This document shows positions 19,788-29,270 of a stretch of 64,000 nucleotides of DNA, piece after piece. The notes beneath the pieces were generated by a model that had not been told where the DNA came from, searched no databases, and saw nothing but the letters and a program-made list of their open reading frames with translations. The stretch is from Parvibaculaceae bacterium (GTDB lineage Bacteria; Pseudomonadota; Alphaproteobacteria; Parvibaculales; Parvibaculaceae): the NCBI GenBank assembly GCA_028283765.1, contig JAPWJY010000008.1, positions 558,001-622,000 of the forward strand, written 5' to 3'. Position 1 is the stretch's first letter, and each line of letters starts with the position of its first letter. A program made the translations under genes and the position numbers.

Positions 19788-21352
19788 CGCCGATGGAGGA
19801 TCAGCGGGAGGTGCGCGCCTTTCTCGCAAAGCCGTCCAGCCATGGCCTGGCGGCGGGCGAGACGGTCGAGCAGATCGAAACCCATATCTCGGTGGTCTTT
19901 CTGGCGGGCGAACATGCCTTCAAGCTGAAAAAGCCGGTCTTGATGAGCTATCTGGATTTCTCCACCTGCGCGCTGCGCAAGGCGGCCTGTGAGCAGGAGC
20001 TGATGCTCAACCGGCGGACCGCACCGGAGATTTATGAAAAGATTCTGCCCATCCGGCGCGCGGTCGATGGCCTTCATCTGGGCGGCGAGACAGGCGGCAT
20101 CATCGACTGGCTGGTGGTCATGCGCCGTTTCGACAATCAGGGCCTGCTCGCCCGGATGGCGGAGGAAGGAACGCTCGACGCGGCCCTGATCGGGCAGGTC
20201 GCCATCGAGGCCGCGCGGCTGCATGAGACGGCCGAGCGTCATCCCGAGGCGGGCGGGGCCGACGTTCTGCGCGCGGTTGCCGCAAGCAATCTGCGCTCGT
20301 TCGAGCCCGCCATGGGAAAGGTGCTCCCGCGTCCCGCCATTCTGGCGCTTCACGCGCAAACACTGGCCGCCATCGCCAGCCATGAAGCGCTGCTGGAACA
20401 TCGCCGCCGGGCGGGCTTCGTGCGCCGCTGCCATGGCGATCTCCATCTCGGCAATATCGTGAGGATCGGCGATCGTCCGGTCCTGTTCGACTGCATCGAG
20501 TTCAACGACGCCTTTTCCACCATCGACGTGCTCTACGATCTGGCCTTTCTGCTGATGGATCTGGCCTTCCGAGCCGCCGCGGACGCCCGGCTGGCGGGGC
20601 TCGCCAACCGGGCGCTCAATGTCTGGCTCGACCATGTCGCCATGCCGGAGACAGGAGCCATGCTGGAGGGGCTGGCGGCCATGCCGCTGTTCATCTCGCT
20701 GCGCGCTGCGATCCGCTCCCATGTCGATGCCCATGACGCGGCGCGGGCGGACCGGGCGCGGGCCTATCTCGCCTTCGCGGAGGTGGCATTGAAGCCGGGC
20801 AGGCCGCGCCTCGTCGCTGTGGGCGGGCTTTCGGGCACAGGTAAATCGACGCTGGCCCGGGGGCTTGCTCCCCTCCTTGGCGGGGAGGTGGACGGTGCGC
20901 TCGGCGCGGTCCATCTGCGCTCGGACGTGTTGCGCAAGAAAATGTGGGGTGTTCCCCTGCTGGAGCCGCTCCCGGCGGAGGCCTATACGCAGGAGGCCGG
21001 TGACCGGGTTTACCGGGAATTGTTCCGTCTGGCCGGTCTGGCGCTCAGGGCCGGGTTTCCGGTCGTGCTGGACGCCGTGTTCGCCAGACCATGGGAGCGC
21101 GACGCCGCCGAAGAGGCCGCGCGCGCGGCCGGGGTGCCGTTTCAGGGCATCTGGCTTGAAGCGGGACAGGCGGTCCTTGAGGCCCGCGTCGAAAACCGGG
21201 CGATGCTTCGCACGGACAGCTCGGATGCGGACGCCGCCGTGGTGCGCCGCCAGATGGCCTATGACACCGGGGATATTGGCTGGCGCCGGCTTGAGAGCGA
21301 GGGAGAACCGCCCGATGTGCTGCAACGGGCCCGGGCAATCCTCCCCTTATAA
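19784..21352 (+). CDS. Bifunctional aminoglycoside-phosphotransferase-like / P-loop kinase protein
   Basis: 522 residues in two domains. The first (about 1-335) is a protein-kinase/APH fold with CHGDLHLGNIVRIG (catalytic Brenner-type loop) and a following FDCIEFND. The second (about 340-522) is a P-loop kinase with VAVGGLSGTGKSTLARGLAP and a downstream HLRSDVLRKK. This is the COG2187+COG0645 architecture. Substrates are unknown. It starts at GTG 19784 or ATG 19793 and is coupled to the CDF gene. Confidence 0.87.
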   Translation: MTPMEDQREVRAFLAKPSSHGLAAGETVEQIETHISVVFLAGEHAFKLKKPVLMSYLDFSTCALRKAACEQELMLNRRTAPEIYEKILPIRRAVDGLHLGGETGGIIDWLVVMRRFDNQGLLARMAEEGTLDAALIGQVAIEAARLHETAERHPEAGGADVLRAVAASNLRSFEPAMGKVLPRPAILALHAQTLAAIASHEALLEHRRRAGFVRRCHGDLHLGNIVRIGDRPVLFDCIEFNDAFSTIDVLYDLAFLLMDLAFRAAADARLAGLANRALNVWLDHVAMPETGAMLEGLAAMPLFISLRAAIRSHVDAHDAARADRARAYLAFAEVALKPGRPRLVAVGGLSGTGKSTLARGLAPLLGGEVDGALGAVHLRSDVLRKKMWGVPLLEPLPAEAYTQEAGDRVYRELFRLAGLALRAGFPVVLDAVFARPWERDAAEEAARAAGVPFQGIWLEAGQAVLEARVENRAMLRTDSSDADAAVVRRQMAYDTGDIGWRRLESEGEPPDVLQRARAILPL

Positions 21353-21595
21353 ATCCCGTTCTGGTGAATCTTGTTCAGGCGCTCCGTCGCGCTTCGCCCC
21401 TTCCAGCTCCTGTTTGAGGCGTTCGGCCCTGAGCCTGTCGGCCTTCTTTTCGGCGCCGGTGCGGCCGAATCGCGCCCGGTTGGCGCTGGCCTGCTCTTCC
21501 TTCGCCTTGCGGGCGTCATCCTTCTGCTTCTGCCGCACGGTTTTCCGCGCGGCGGCGAAATCAACCACCCTTTCATCTTTGTCATCTTTGGACAT
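21347..21595 (-). CDS. DUF4169 family protein
   Basis: 82 residues if started at the ATG at 21595 (MSKDDKDERVVDFAAARK), behind GTGGGA; a longer reading from 21649 adds a non-family leader. The protein is almost wholly charged, Lys/Arg/Glu/Ala-rich and helical, with RARFGRTGAEKKADRL in the conserved part. DUF4169 proteins are small alphaproteobacterial proteins of unknown role, often beside an RHH protein and fumC, as here (RHH at 24961). The 3' end overlaps the kinase gene by six bases. Confidence 0.82.
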   Translation of the reverse strand: MSKDDKDERVVDFAAARKTVRQKQKDDARKAKEEQASANRARFGRTGAEKKADRLRAERLKQELEGAKRDGAPEQDSPERDL

Positions 21596-21680
21596 ATTCC
21601 CACGCTGGCTAATATTCTGCACTGTGGATAACAAGTTTAAACGATCCACCGGCTGTCTGCCTCATGAAAGAGAGTGACCG

Positions 21681-24600
21681 TTGAACAGCTTCCTGACGGG
21701 GCTTGCCGCCACTGTGCTTGCGGTTGCCTTCGCCTTGTTGATTGGCCCCCGCATGATCGACTGGACCGGCTACCGGTCCAGCTTTGAGCATCAGGCCAGC
21801 GACTGGCTTGGCCGGGAGGTGAAGATCGAGGGTTCCATCGGCGTGGTGCTGCTGCCCGAGCCGGTCATCTCCTTTTCCGATGTAACTGTCGCCGGTGCCG
21901 GTCAGGCCGGGCTTCCCTTCGCCCGCATCGGCCATTTCGAGGCGATGGCGGCTCTCGTTCCGCTTGTGACCGGCAGGCTGTCGCTGACCCGGCTGGATCT
22001 TGATCATTTCGCGCTGGGGCTGACGCGCGACGCGGCAGGCCGTGACAACTGGTCCGACCTGCCTGCCCGTATCGGGCGTTCCGGGCGGGTCAACATCAGC
22101 GCCGTCAATCTCGTCGACGGGACCGTGTCCTATCGGGACCCGGCCCGGGCGCGCGACTGGCGTCTGGAGAAGCTTTCCGGCCGGTTGACGGCGCAGGCGG
22201 CGGGCGGCCCGTTCAACGGCGATCTCGCCTTTTCGTCCGAAGGCCATGCCTATGCGCTCGGCGGCAGCGTCGGCGCGCGCGATCCGGCGGGCAGGGCGGC
22301 GGCCACTCTCTCGCTTTCGGCACCGGACCTTAAAGCCGATCTCGGCTTTCAGGGCGATCTTGTCTTTTCGGGAGACCCCGGCACGGCGCCGGGGGCGTCC
22401 GGCACCCTGACGCTGGCGTGGGGGCAGACGAAAGGCGCTGGCGGGCTCGACAGCCGCACGCTGCAGGCAACGGGCCGGGTGAGCTATGACAGGGACATTG
22501 CGCAGGTTTCCGGCATCGACGCCAGAACGGCGGGGTCGCGCTTCGGCGGTGCGGCCCGGCTGGATCTGACCTCGGCCCCCTTGTTCGATATTGACCTCAA
22601 GGGCGAGACGCTGTCGCTCGACGGCCTCATGCCGAAAGCCGACGCGCAGGCGCCTTTCGCCCGCTGGCTGGCGCTTCCCGCGCCCGCTGGTCTTGCGGGC
22701 CATCTGAAACTGGCCTTCGATGCGGTCTTGTCGGGCGACGGAGTGACGAAGAATGTGGCGCTCGACGCCACGCTCGGCGAAGGGCAATGGCACATCGCGG
22801 AGGCTGACGCCGAGCTTGACGGCGCGATGCAGCTTGGCTTGCAGGGCGCGCTCGGACCGGCAGGCTTCACGGGGCAGGTTTCGCTGCACAGCCCTTCCTC
22901 GCAGGCCCCCGCGCGCTGGATCGCCGATGTTTTTTCCATCGGGATGCCCGGGGCGGATCATCAGGACTCATTCGCGACGGGCGCGGCGGGCGCGCCCGTG
23001 CTTGCGCAGGCCCTGATCGCGCTGGGCCCCGACAGGCTGACCCTGGACGATCTCGTCGTGGCCTATGGCGCGGACCCCTCGGCTCCCGGCTGGAAGGGAT
23101 CGCTCGACTGGCAGGCGTCGGAAGGTCTCACGATCAAGGCTGACGGGGCCCTGTTCGATCTCGACCCGTTCCTGCCCCTGCTGGAAGGCCGGAGCGATGC
23201 TGACATGGCGGTTTCAGGCCATCTTGGCCGTGTGCTGGCGCGCGGCGAGGCGCTGGGCGGCGTGGAGGTGGAGGCCTCGGCCAGACAGGGCGACTGGTCC
23301 ATCCGGAAGCTGAAGATTGCCGATCTGGCGGGACTGCGGATCGAGGGGACCGGTGCGATCAGGCTGGACAAGGACGACATGCCATCGGGCGCGGCCAGCG
23401 TCGCGCTCAAGGGCTCGGGCCTTGAGGGGCTGGCCCGGCTGACCGGCTGGCAGGGGCTGGTGCCGGGCGGCGCGGTGGCGCTCGATCTGGCGCTGATCGC
23501 CAATGGCGGGGGCCAGCTTACGGTCGCCGGCACGCTGGGCGGCAGCAAGATTTCCGCCCGCCTCGCCTGCGGCGACAAGCCGGACGGCCCGGCCAGCATC
23601 AAGGCCGAGGTTTCGAGCAACGACGCGGCGGCGCTGCTGCGCCAGCTCGGCTTTGCGCCCTCGCCCACCGGGGCAGGGCCCGCGAGCCTCGACGTGTCGC
23701 TGACGGGCCCCGGCGAGGGGCCCCTGAAAGGCCTGATCTCCTTTACGGCGGGCGCGGAGCGGATCTGGCTTGACGGGACGGCCCAGTGGCATGAGGGAGG
23801 GCCCCAGATTTCCGGCAAGCTCAAGGCCGACACCGCCAACGCCACGCGCGGCCTTGCCCTTGCGGGGGTTCCCTCCGGCGTCGCCTCGGTCATCGGTCAG
23901 GGAGAGGAAGGCACGCTGGATGCCGACCTTGAATATGACAAGGGCGCATGGTCCCTCGCCAATCTGGGGGCAAGCTGGGGCGAGACGAAAGCGTCCGGCG
24001 CGTTCTCGGTCACCAGAAGCAAGTCCCTGCCCGAAATCAGCGGCGTCCTTTCGTTCAACCGGCTGGATTTTTCTCCGCTGCTTGCGGGGTTCCAGACATC
24101 CGCGAACGAGACCGGCAACGTCGAGGCGCTCGACTGGTCGGCGCTGGCGCGCTTTACCGGCACGCTGGATCTCGCGGTGGCGGACGCTTCGCTGGGCGAT
24201 GTCCGCCTGAGCGATGCCAGGGGCCATCTGGCGCTCGCCGGGGGCGTCCTCACCCTGTCGCCGTACAGGGGTACATGGGGCGGGGGCAGGCTTTCCGGCG
24301 AGGCGCGCTTTTCCGATGATGGCGATGCGGGCGGCGCGGGGCCCAGAATGACTCTTCATCTCGATCTCGACGGCGCGGATGCGGGCGCGATCTCGATGCA
24401 GCTGTTCGGCGCGAGCTTCGGCCGGGGCAAGGCGAAGCTGGCGCTGGATCTGGCGGCGCAGGGCCTCAGCAAATTCATCTTCCTGTCGTCGCTCAACGGC
24501 AAGGGGCGGCTCGACATGACCGATGTGGTTTTCACAGGTTTCGATCTGGCGGCGCTTGGCCGTGGCGCAGCGGGGCTCGGCGACGTGAGCAAGCTCGCCG

Positions 24601-24980
24601 CGATGGAAACCCAGGCCTTGTCGTCAGGCGAAACCCGCGCGGACCCGTTCGGGGGAGATGTGAGTGTCGCCAACGGGACCATGCGGTTCGAGGCGCCCCG
24701 GTTCGGGCTGGCCGGAGGGAAGGGGGCTCTCTCCCTGCAACTCGATGCCCTGCGTTTCCGGCTGGACGGGGAGATGAAGCTCTTCCCGGCGGATACCGGC
24801 ACCGCGCCGCCCGTCTCCATCCTTGTCTCGGGCGAGCCGGAGCGGCTGGACCGCTGGACGCAGACCGCCGCCTTCGATCAGGTGGTTTCGGCGCGCGTGC
24901 TGCAAAAGCAGATCGAAAAGCTCGATCCCTCGCAGGCGGCGAAGGATCTGAAAGAGCTTGTCACGCCGGAGGGGCGGTGA
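21681..24980 (+). CDS. AsmA-like envelope protein
   Basis: 1099 residues from a TTG at 21681 (NSFLTGLAATVLAVAFALL); no in-frame ATG fits better. One N-terminal membrane anchor (about 5-22) is followed by a long periplasmic region of repeating beta-groove units and an AsmA C-terminal domain near 850-1050. AsmA/TamB/YhdP-type proteins bridge the inner and outer membranes and are thought to move phospholipids. It is divergent from the DUF4169 gene. Its last 20 bases overlap the 3' end of the RHH gene on the other strand. Confidence 0.88.
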   Translation: MNSFLTGLAATVLAVAFALLIGPRMIDWTGYRSSFEHQASDWLGREVKIEGSIGVVLLPEPVISFSDVTVAGAGQAGLPFARIGHFEAMAALVPLVTGRLSLTRLDLDHFALGLTRDAAGRDNWSDLPARIGRSGRVNISAVNLVDGTVSYRDPARARDWRLEKLSGRLTAQAAGGPFNGDLAFSSEGHAYALGGSVGARDPAGRAAATLSLSAPDLKADLGFQGDLVFSGDPGTAPGASGTLTLAWGQTKGAGGLDSRTLQATGRVSYDRDIAQVSGIDARTAGSRFGGAARLDLTSAPLFDIDLKGETLSLDGLMPKADAQAPFARWLALPAPAGLAGHLKLAFDAVLSGDGVTKNVALDATLGEGQWHIAEADAELDGAMQLGLQGALGPAGFTGQVSLHSPSSQAPARWIADVFSIGMPGADHQDSFATGAAGAPVLAQALIALGPDRLTLDDLVVAYGADPSAPGWKGSLDWQASEGLTIKADGALFDLDPFLPLLEGRSDADMAVSGHLGRVLARGEALGGVEVEASARQGDWSIRKLKIADLAGLRIEGTGAIRLDKDDMPSGAASVALKGSGLEGLARLTGWQGLVPGGAVALDLALIANGGGQLTVAGTLGGSKISARLACGDKPDGPASIKAEVSSNDAAALLRQLGFAPSPTGAGPASLDVSLTGPGEGPLKGLISFTAGAERIWLDGTAQWHEGGPQISGKLKADTANATRGLALAGVPSGVASVIGQGEEGTLDADLEYDKGAWSLANLGASWGETKASGAFSVTRSKSLPEISGVLSFNRLDFSPLLAGFQTSANETGNVEALDWSALARFTGTLDLAVADASLGDVRLSDARGHLALAGGVLTLSPYRGTWGGGRLSGEARFSDDGDAGGAGPRMTLHLDLDGADAGAISMQLFGASFGRGKAKLALDLAAQGLSKFIFLSSLNGKGRLDMTDVVFTGFDLAALGRGAAGLGDVSKLAAMETQALSSGETRADPFGGDVSVANGTMRFEAPRFGLAGGKGALSLQLDALRFRLDGEMKLFPADTGTAPPVSILVSGEPERLDRWTQTAAFDQVVSARVLQKQIEKLDPSQAAKDLKELVTPEGR

Positions 24981-25221
24981 CGGCGCAGGCCGTTCCCCCG
25001 GCCCCGGCGCGGGCGCGGTAGACGCCCAGCACATGCACCCGGACGGCGCTGGAGAGATTGTCCGCCTCGTCGCGGGTCTCGTCGATGCGCCGGACCAGTT
25101 CGTTCACGGAAATATCGTCCGTGCAGGCAAGCTCCTTCAATGCCTCCCAGAATGGCCGCTCCAGCGAGATGCTGGTGCGGTGTCCGGCGATCGAGATCGA
25201 GCGTTTGACCTCAGACGGCAT
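24961..25221 (-). CDS. Ribbon-helix-helix domain protein (RHH_4)
   Basis: 86 residues. The core GHRTSISLERPFWEALKELA, then SVNELVRRIDETR and NLSSAVRVHVLGVYR, fits the RHH_4 family, presumed small DNA-binding dimers. A GGGGAAG ribosome site precedes the ATG. It lies 14 bases downstream of fumC on the same strand; fumC-RHH-DUF4169 proximity is common in alphaproteobacteria. The final 20 residues (low-complexity Ala/Gly) overlap asmA's end. Target DNA unknown. Confidence 0.86.
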   Translation of the reverse strand: MPSEVKRSISIAGHRTSISLERPFWEALKELACTDDISVNELVRRIDETRDEADNLSSAVRVHVLGVYRARAGAGGTACAVTAPPA

Positions 25222-25235
25222 CAGGCTTCCCCTGC

Positions 25236-26627
25236 TTATTTCGGGCCGATCATATCCTCGGGCCGGACGAGGGCGGTGAACTCCTCATCGGTGACATAAC
25301 CGCCGCCGACCGCTTCCTCGCGCAGCGTGGTGCCGTTCTTGTGCGCGGTCTTGGCGATCTTGGCGGCGTTATCGTAGCCGATCTTCGGGGCAAGCGCCGT
25401 GACCAGCATCAGCGAACGCTCCAGCGCCGCCTTGATGTTGTCTTCGCGCGGCTCGATGCCGACGACGCAATTGTCGGTGAAGCTGATGGCGGCGTCGGCC
25501 ATCAGGCGCACCGACTGGAGGAAATTGTAGGCCATCACCGGGTTGTAGACGTTCAGCTCGAAATGGCCCTGGCTGCCGGCGAAGGTCAGCGCGGCATTGT
25601 TGCCGAAAATCTGCACGCAGACCTGCGTCAGCGCCTCGCACTGGGTCGGGTTGACCTTGCCCGGCATGATCGAGGAGCCGGGCTCGTTTTCCGGCAGGGC
25701 GAGTTCGCCCAGCCCCGAGCGCGGGCCCGAGCCCAGCAGGCGGATGTCGTTCGCGATCTTGAAGAGCGAAGCGGCGACCGTGTTGATGGCGCTGTGGCTG
25801 AACACCATGGCGTCATGGGCGGCCAGCGCCTCGAACTTGTTGGGCGCGGTGGTGAAGGGGAGGCCGGTGATGGCCGCGATGCGGGCGGCGACGGCTTCGG
25901 CGAAGCCGACCGGCGCGTTGAGCCCGGTGCCGACGGCGGTGCCGCCCTGCGCCAGTTCCATCAGCATGGGCAGCGTCATCTCGATGCGCTTGAGGCCGTT
26001 CGCCACCTGCTGGGCGTAGCCGCCGAATTCCTGCCCGAGCGTCAGCGGCGTCGCGTCCTGCGTGTGGGTGCGGCCGATCTTGATGATGTGCGCCCAGGCC
26101 TTGCTCCTGGCGGCGAGCGCGTCATGCAGCTTCGTCAGGGCCGGGAGCAGCCGGTGGGTGATTTCCTCGGCGCAGGCGATGTGCATGGCCGTCGGATAGG
26201 TGTCGTTCGACGACTGGCTCATGTTGACGTGATCGTTGGGATGCACGGGCTTTTTCGAACCCTTCACGCCGCCGAGCAGTTCGATGGCCCGGTTCGAGAT
26301 CACCTCGTTGGCGTTCATGTTCGACTGGGTGCCGGAGCCCGTCTGCCAGACGGCGAGCGGGAAATGCTCGTCGAGCTTGCCGTCGATCACTTCCTGCGCC
26401 GCCTTGACGATGACGGCGCCCAGCTCCTCGGACAACTGGCCGTTGGCCATGTTGGCCTCGGCGGCGGCCCGCTTGACGATGCCGAGCGCCCGCACGATCG
26501 GCAATGGCTGCTTTTCCCAGCCGATCTTGAAGTTGCCGAGCGAACGCTGGGCCTGCGCGCCCCAGTATTTGTCGGTGGAAACCTCGATCGGGCCGAACGT
26601 ATCGGTTTCGGTGCGGGTCGCGGACAT
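25236..26627 (-). CDS. fumC: Fumarate hydratase class II
   Basis: 463 residues, the normal length for FumC. The lyase signature [13 protein letters not shown] and [20 protein letters not shown] are present, with [13 protein letters not shown] further upstream. The homotetramer interconverts fumarate and malate in the TCA cycle without Fe-S clusters. The RHH gene follows after 14 bases, and sspB is upstream on the same strand. Confidence 0.97.
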   Translation of the reverse strand: MSATRTETDTFGPIEVSTDKYWGAQAQRSLGNFKIGWEKQPLPIVRALGIVKRAAAEANMANGQLSEELGAVIVKAAQEVIDGKLDEHFPLAVWQTGSGTQSNMNANEVISNRAIELLGGVKGSKKPVHPNDHVNMSQSSNDTYPTAMHIACAEEITHRLLPALTKLHDALAARSKAWAHIIKIGRTHTQDATPLTLGQEFGGYAQQVANGLKRIEMTLPMLMELAQGGTAVGTGLNAPVGFAEAVAARIAAITGLPFTTAPNKFEALAAHDAMVFSHSAINTVAASLFKIANDIRLLGSGPRSGLGELALPENEPGSSIMPGKVNPTQCEALTQVCVQIFGNNAALTFAGSQGHFELNVYNPVMAYNFLQSVRLMADAAISFTDNCVVGIEPREDNIKAALERSLMLVTALAPKIGYDNAAKIAKTAHKNGTTLREEAVGGGYVTDEEFTALVRPEDMIGPK

Positions 26628-26749
26628 GGCTCTTCTCCGGTGCGGACGCGATGACGATCCGGGGGGTTTAGCACGGGGGACTTGGGCGCGCCAAGATTGA
26701 GCCGGGCGAATGACCGCAGAAGTTCGCCGGAGAGTGGTCCGGGAGGAGG

Positions 26750-27247
26750 TTACTTCTTGCGGAAAGCGTCGAGGCTGACGACTGCGCCCTTTCCCACGGG
26801 CTCGTCGTCCGGGGTTTCGGCGTCTTCCTGCGTCACGCTGTCGGTTTCGCCTTCTTCGTCGTCATAGAGGGCATCCAGCGGCTCGCCGTTCTCGTCCACC
26901 TCGAACTGGAGGCCGAACTGGACGCTCGGGTCGAAAAAACCCTGAATGGCGGCGAACGGGATCGTCAGTTTTTCGGGAATCTGGCTGAAGGAGAGTTCAA
27001 CGGAAAAACGGTCGGCAAAGACCTCGAGATTCCAGAACTGGTGTTGCAGCACGATGGTGATTTCCGCCGGGAACTGCGCCCGCAGCCGGTCGGACATGAT
27101 CACGCCGGGTGCGTCGGTCTTGACGGAAATATAGAAATGATGGTCCCCGGGCAGCCCTTCCGCGACGACACGCTTCAGGGCCTCGCGGACGACGCCCCGC
27201 AACGCCTCGCGCGCGAGAAGGTCGTATCGCATCAGATCTTCAGCCAT
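26750..27247 (-). CDS. sspB: SspB-family ClpXP adaptor
   Basis: 165 residues starting at the ATG at 27247 ([16 protein letters not shown]) behind GGGGAGCG; an upstream Met would add 21 residues with no support. The SspB fold segment ([37 protein letters not shown]) is followed by an acidic linker and a C-terminal ClpX-binding tail, [10 protein letters not shown]. SspB tethers tmRNA-tagged proteins to ClpXP for degradation. The tmRNA gene lies about 300 bases upstream on the same strand, so tag and adaptor are neighbours. Confidence 0.93.
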   Translation of the reverse strand: MAEDLMRYDLLAREALRGVVREALKRVVAEGLPGDHHFYISVKTDAPGVIMSDRLRAQFPAEITIVLQHQFWNLEVFADRFSVELSFSQIPEKLTIPFAAIQGFFDPSVQFGLQFEVDENGEPLDALYDDEEGETDSVTQEDAETPDDEPVGKGAVVSLDAFRKK

Positions 27248-27544
27248 GGAATCGCTCCCCAGCACCGGGCTCAACAAATATCCGCATCCCTGACGCGGCA
27301 ACGGATTCAAATCGCGCTTTCTTTAGCCTGCGACGGGCATTCCGGCAAATCGGGCCGTTGCCCAGCTTTCACGTTTGCCACACCTGTCCGCTCAGGAAAA
27401 CACCATTGGCATTCATCTATGGCGAAATGGTGTCATCGGGAGTGCACGGGCACCATGCTGACGCTGTTTGTCCCGGAATGGAAACGGATAAGTGGAGGCT
27501 TCTGTTGCCAGGTGCCTCCGGACCCCGCCTTTATTCAGCTATGA
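27248..27544. other. Intergenic region between sspB and ssrA
   Basis: About 300 bases with no convincing gene. Read on the minus strand, an 8-base inverted repeat (27400-27407 with 27426-27433) is followed by four T and could be an ssrA terminator; a second 6-base pair (27494-27499 with 27514-27519) may belong to the tmRNA 3' end. The sspB promoter should also lie here. Short ORFs in the region lack family features. Confidence 0.45.
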
Positions 27545-27838
27545 ACAAGGACTTTCGGCTTTCAACGATTAGGCAGCGATTGCGAAAGCAACCGGAGCGT
27601 TGTCGTTGGCAGCCACAGAAGCCATGTTGTTTTTGGCATCTATAGGATTGGTCCGATACGGTGGTACCATGCCGAGCGAAAAGAAGACCTTTACACCCTC
27701 GTCGATCCTGTTTCGCCCCCTGAAACCCCGGCAGTAGCTGGCTGCCAGAGGAAAATGGTGGAGGCGCCGGGTACCGCCCCCGGGTCCGAATGGCTTATTC
27801 CGTAATCCGTTTATCGCTATAGTCGGCAAGCCGACGCC
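27545..27838 (-). ncRNA. ssrA: tmRNA, circularly permuted two-piece form
   Basis: Read on the minus strand, the precursor begins with a hairpin (GTCGG CTTG CCGAC) and the acceptor piece, whose T-arm-like region ends in CGCCTCCACCA (CCA at 27758-27756). About 35 bases are then removed, and the coding piece starts GGGGGCGAAACAGGATCGAC at 27720. The two ends form a 7-bp acceptor stem with a G3-U70 wobble, the alanyl-tRNA synthetase identity element. The tag reading frame encodes AANDNAPVAFAIAA and stops with TAA at 27571-27569. The permuted order is characteristic of alphaproteobacteria. The 3' end of the coding piece is uncertain and may extend towards 27494. Confidence 0.9.
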
Positions 27839-27841
27839 CTG

Positions 27842-27870
27842 AATATAAGGTCCCGGCCGCGGAATTGAAA
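27842..27870 (-). promoter_or_regulatory. Predicted sigma70-type promoter of ssrA
   Basis: On the minus strand TTTCAA is followed after 17 bases by TATATT (27847-27842), placing transcription start near 27838-27835, just before the first hairpin of the tmRNA acceptor piece. The -10 is good and the -35 weak. Confidence 0.55.
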
Positions 27871-27894
27871 GAGGCGTCCGCAAGGGGGTACTAT
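27865..27894 (+). promoter_or_regulatory. Predicted promoter of thyA
   Basis: TTGAAA (27865-27870) and TACTAT (27889-27894) are separated by 18 bases, about 60 bases before the thyA ATG. It overlaps the divergent ssrA promoter region. Confidence 0.5.
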
Positions 27895-27954
27895 GCGGGG
27901 TAGATGATTCCCCGTTGAGCGCTTTTGGGGGAACTCCCTCTCTGGGACAGGTTT

Positions 27955-28749
27955 ATGCAGCAATATCTCGATCTTCTCCGGCATGTCCGGGAAAAAGGCG
28001 TGGTGAAGACGGATCGCACCGGCACCGGCACGAAAAGCGTGTTCGGCTGGCAGATGCGCTTCGATCTCGCCGCCGGTTTCCCGCTGGTCACGACCAAGAA
28101 GCTGCACCTGAAGTCGATCATTCATGAATTGCTCTGGTTCCTCTCCGGCGACACCAATATCCGCTATCTCAAGGCCAATGGCGTTTCGATCTGGGACGAC
28201 TGGGCCGACAAGAACGGCGAACTTGGCCCGGTCTACGGCCATCAGTGGCGCTCATGGCCGGCGCCCGATGGCGGCCGGATCGACCAGATTCGCAATCTGC
28301 TCGACCAGATCCGCGACAAGCCGGATTCCCGCCGCCTGATCGTTTCCGCCTGGAACGTGGCCGAGGTGGACCAGATGGCGCTGCCGCCATGCCACTGCCT
28401 GTTCCAGTTCTACGTGGCGGAAGGACGGCTCTCCTGCCAGCTCTACCAGCGCTCGGCGGACATATTTCTGGGCGTGCCGTTCAACATCGCCTCCTATGCG
28501 CTGCTCACCTTGATGGTGGCGCAGGTAACGGGGCTTGAGCCGGGCGACTTCATCCACAGTTTCGGCGACGCCCATCTCTATCTGAACCATCTTGAGCAGG
28601 CCGACCTGCAGTTGTCGCGCACGCCAAAAGCGCTGCCGGTGATGAAGCTCAATCCCGACGTGACAAGCCTCTTCGATTTCACCTACGGGGATTTCACGCT
28701 GGAAGGCTATGACGCCTGTCCGCACATTTCCGCGCCCGTGGCCGTGTGA
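27955..28749 (+). CDS. thyA: Thymidylate synthase
   Basis: 264 residues from the ATG at 27955, the same length and numbering as the E. coli enzyme: the catalytic Cys falls at 146 in [29 protein letters not shown] and [20 protein letters not shown] bind folate and dUMP. It makes dTMP from dUMP, turning methylene-THF into dihydrofolate, which the next gene's product recycles. The stop overlaps the folA start (TGATG), so the two are translationally coupled. Confidence 0.98.
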   Translation: MQQYLDLLRHVREKGVVKTDRTGTGTKSVFGWQMRFDLAAGFPLVTTKKLHLKSIIHELLWFLSGDTNIRYLKANGVSIWDDWADKNGELGPVYGHQWRSWPAPDGGRIDQIRNLLDQIRDKPDSRRLIVSAWNVAEVDQMALPPCHCLFQFYVAEGRLSCQLYQRSADIFLGVPFNIASYALLTLMVAQVTGLEPGDFIHSFGDAHLYLNHLEQADLQLSRTPKALPVMKLNPDVTSLFDFTYGDFTLEGYDACPHISAPVAV

Positions 28750-29252
28750 TGGCAAAACGCGTCGCGTTTGCGGTCGCCGTCGCGGACAACGGGGTGATCG
28801 GCGCGGAAGGGGACCTGCCGTGGCGTCTCAGGGGCGACATGAAGTTCTTCCGCATGATCACGCGCGGCAAGCCGGTCATCATGGGCCGCAGGACATGGGA
28901 TTCGTTGCCGAAAAAGCCGCTGCCGGAGCGGCGCAACATCGTGCTCAGCCGGGATGCGGGCTTCGCGGCCGAAGGGGCCGACGTGGTAACGACGCCGCAG
29001 GCGGCGCTTGATCTGGCGGGCCGTGAGTCAGGTGACGAGATCATGGTGATCGGCGGCGCGGCGATTTTTTCGCTCTTCCTTCCATTGACGTCGCGTATCT
29101 ATGTGACAGAAGTTCACATGCAGGCGAGCGGGGATATCTTTTTCCCCAGGCTTGAAATGAGTGAGTGGCGGGAGGTTTCCCGCGCGCGCCATGAGGCGGA
29201 AGAAGGCGATAGCTCGGACTATTCCTTCGTCGTTCTGGATCGCGTTTCCTGA
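28749..29252 (+). CDS. folA: Dihydrofolate reductase
   Basis: 167 residues from the ATG at 28749, one base overlapping the thyA stop; a GTG at 28746 is also in frame. Chromosomal-type DHFR: GVIGAEGDLPWRLRGDMKFF with the active-site acidic residue, VIMGRRTWDSLP, and MVIGGAAIFSLFLP. It reduces dihydrofolate with NADPH. Coupling to thyA closes the folate cycle for dTMP synthesis. Confidence 0.96.
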   Translation: MAKRVAFAVAVADNGVIGAEGDLPWRLRGDMKFFRMITRGKPVIMGRRTWDSLPKKPLPERRNIVLSRDAGFAAEGADVVTTPQAALDLAGRESGDEIMVIGGAAIFSLFLPLTSRIYVTEVHMQASGDIFFPRLEMSEWREVSRARHEAEEGDSSDYSFVVLDRVS

Positions 29253-29270
29253 AACAAAATCGGGTTTTTC

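Noticed and set aside
18081-19829. 582-residue minus-strand frame opposite pdxH and the CDF gene
   Set aside because: Antisense shadow; the two plus-strand genes have clear families and matching starts.
27400-27433. Eight-base inverted repeat with a short T run as a definite ssrA terminator
   Set aside because: The loop is 18 bases and the T run has only four members, so it is kept only as a weak possibility in the intergenic entry.
27569-27883. 104-residue minus-strand frame ending in the tmRNA tag
   Set aside because: It is a reading of the ssrA RNA itself; only the tag part (AANDNAPVAFAIAA) is translated, on stalled ribosomes.
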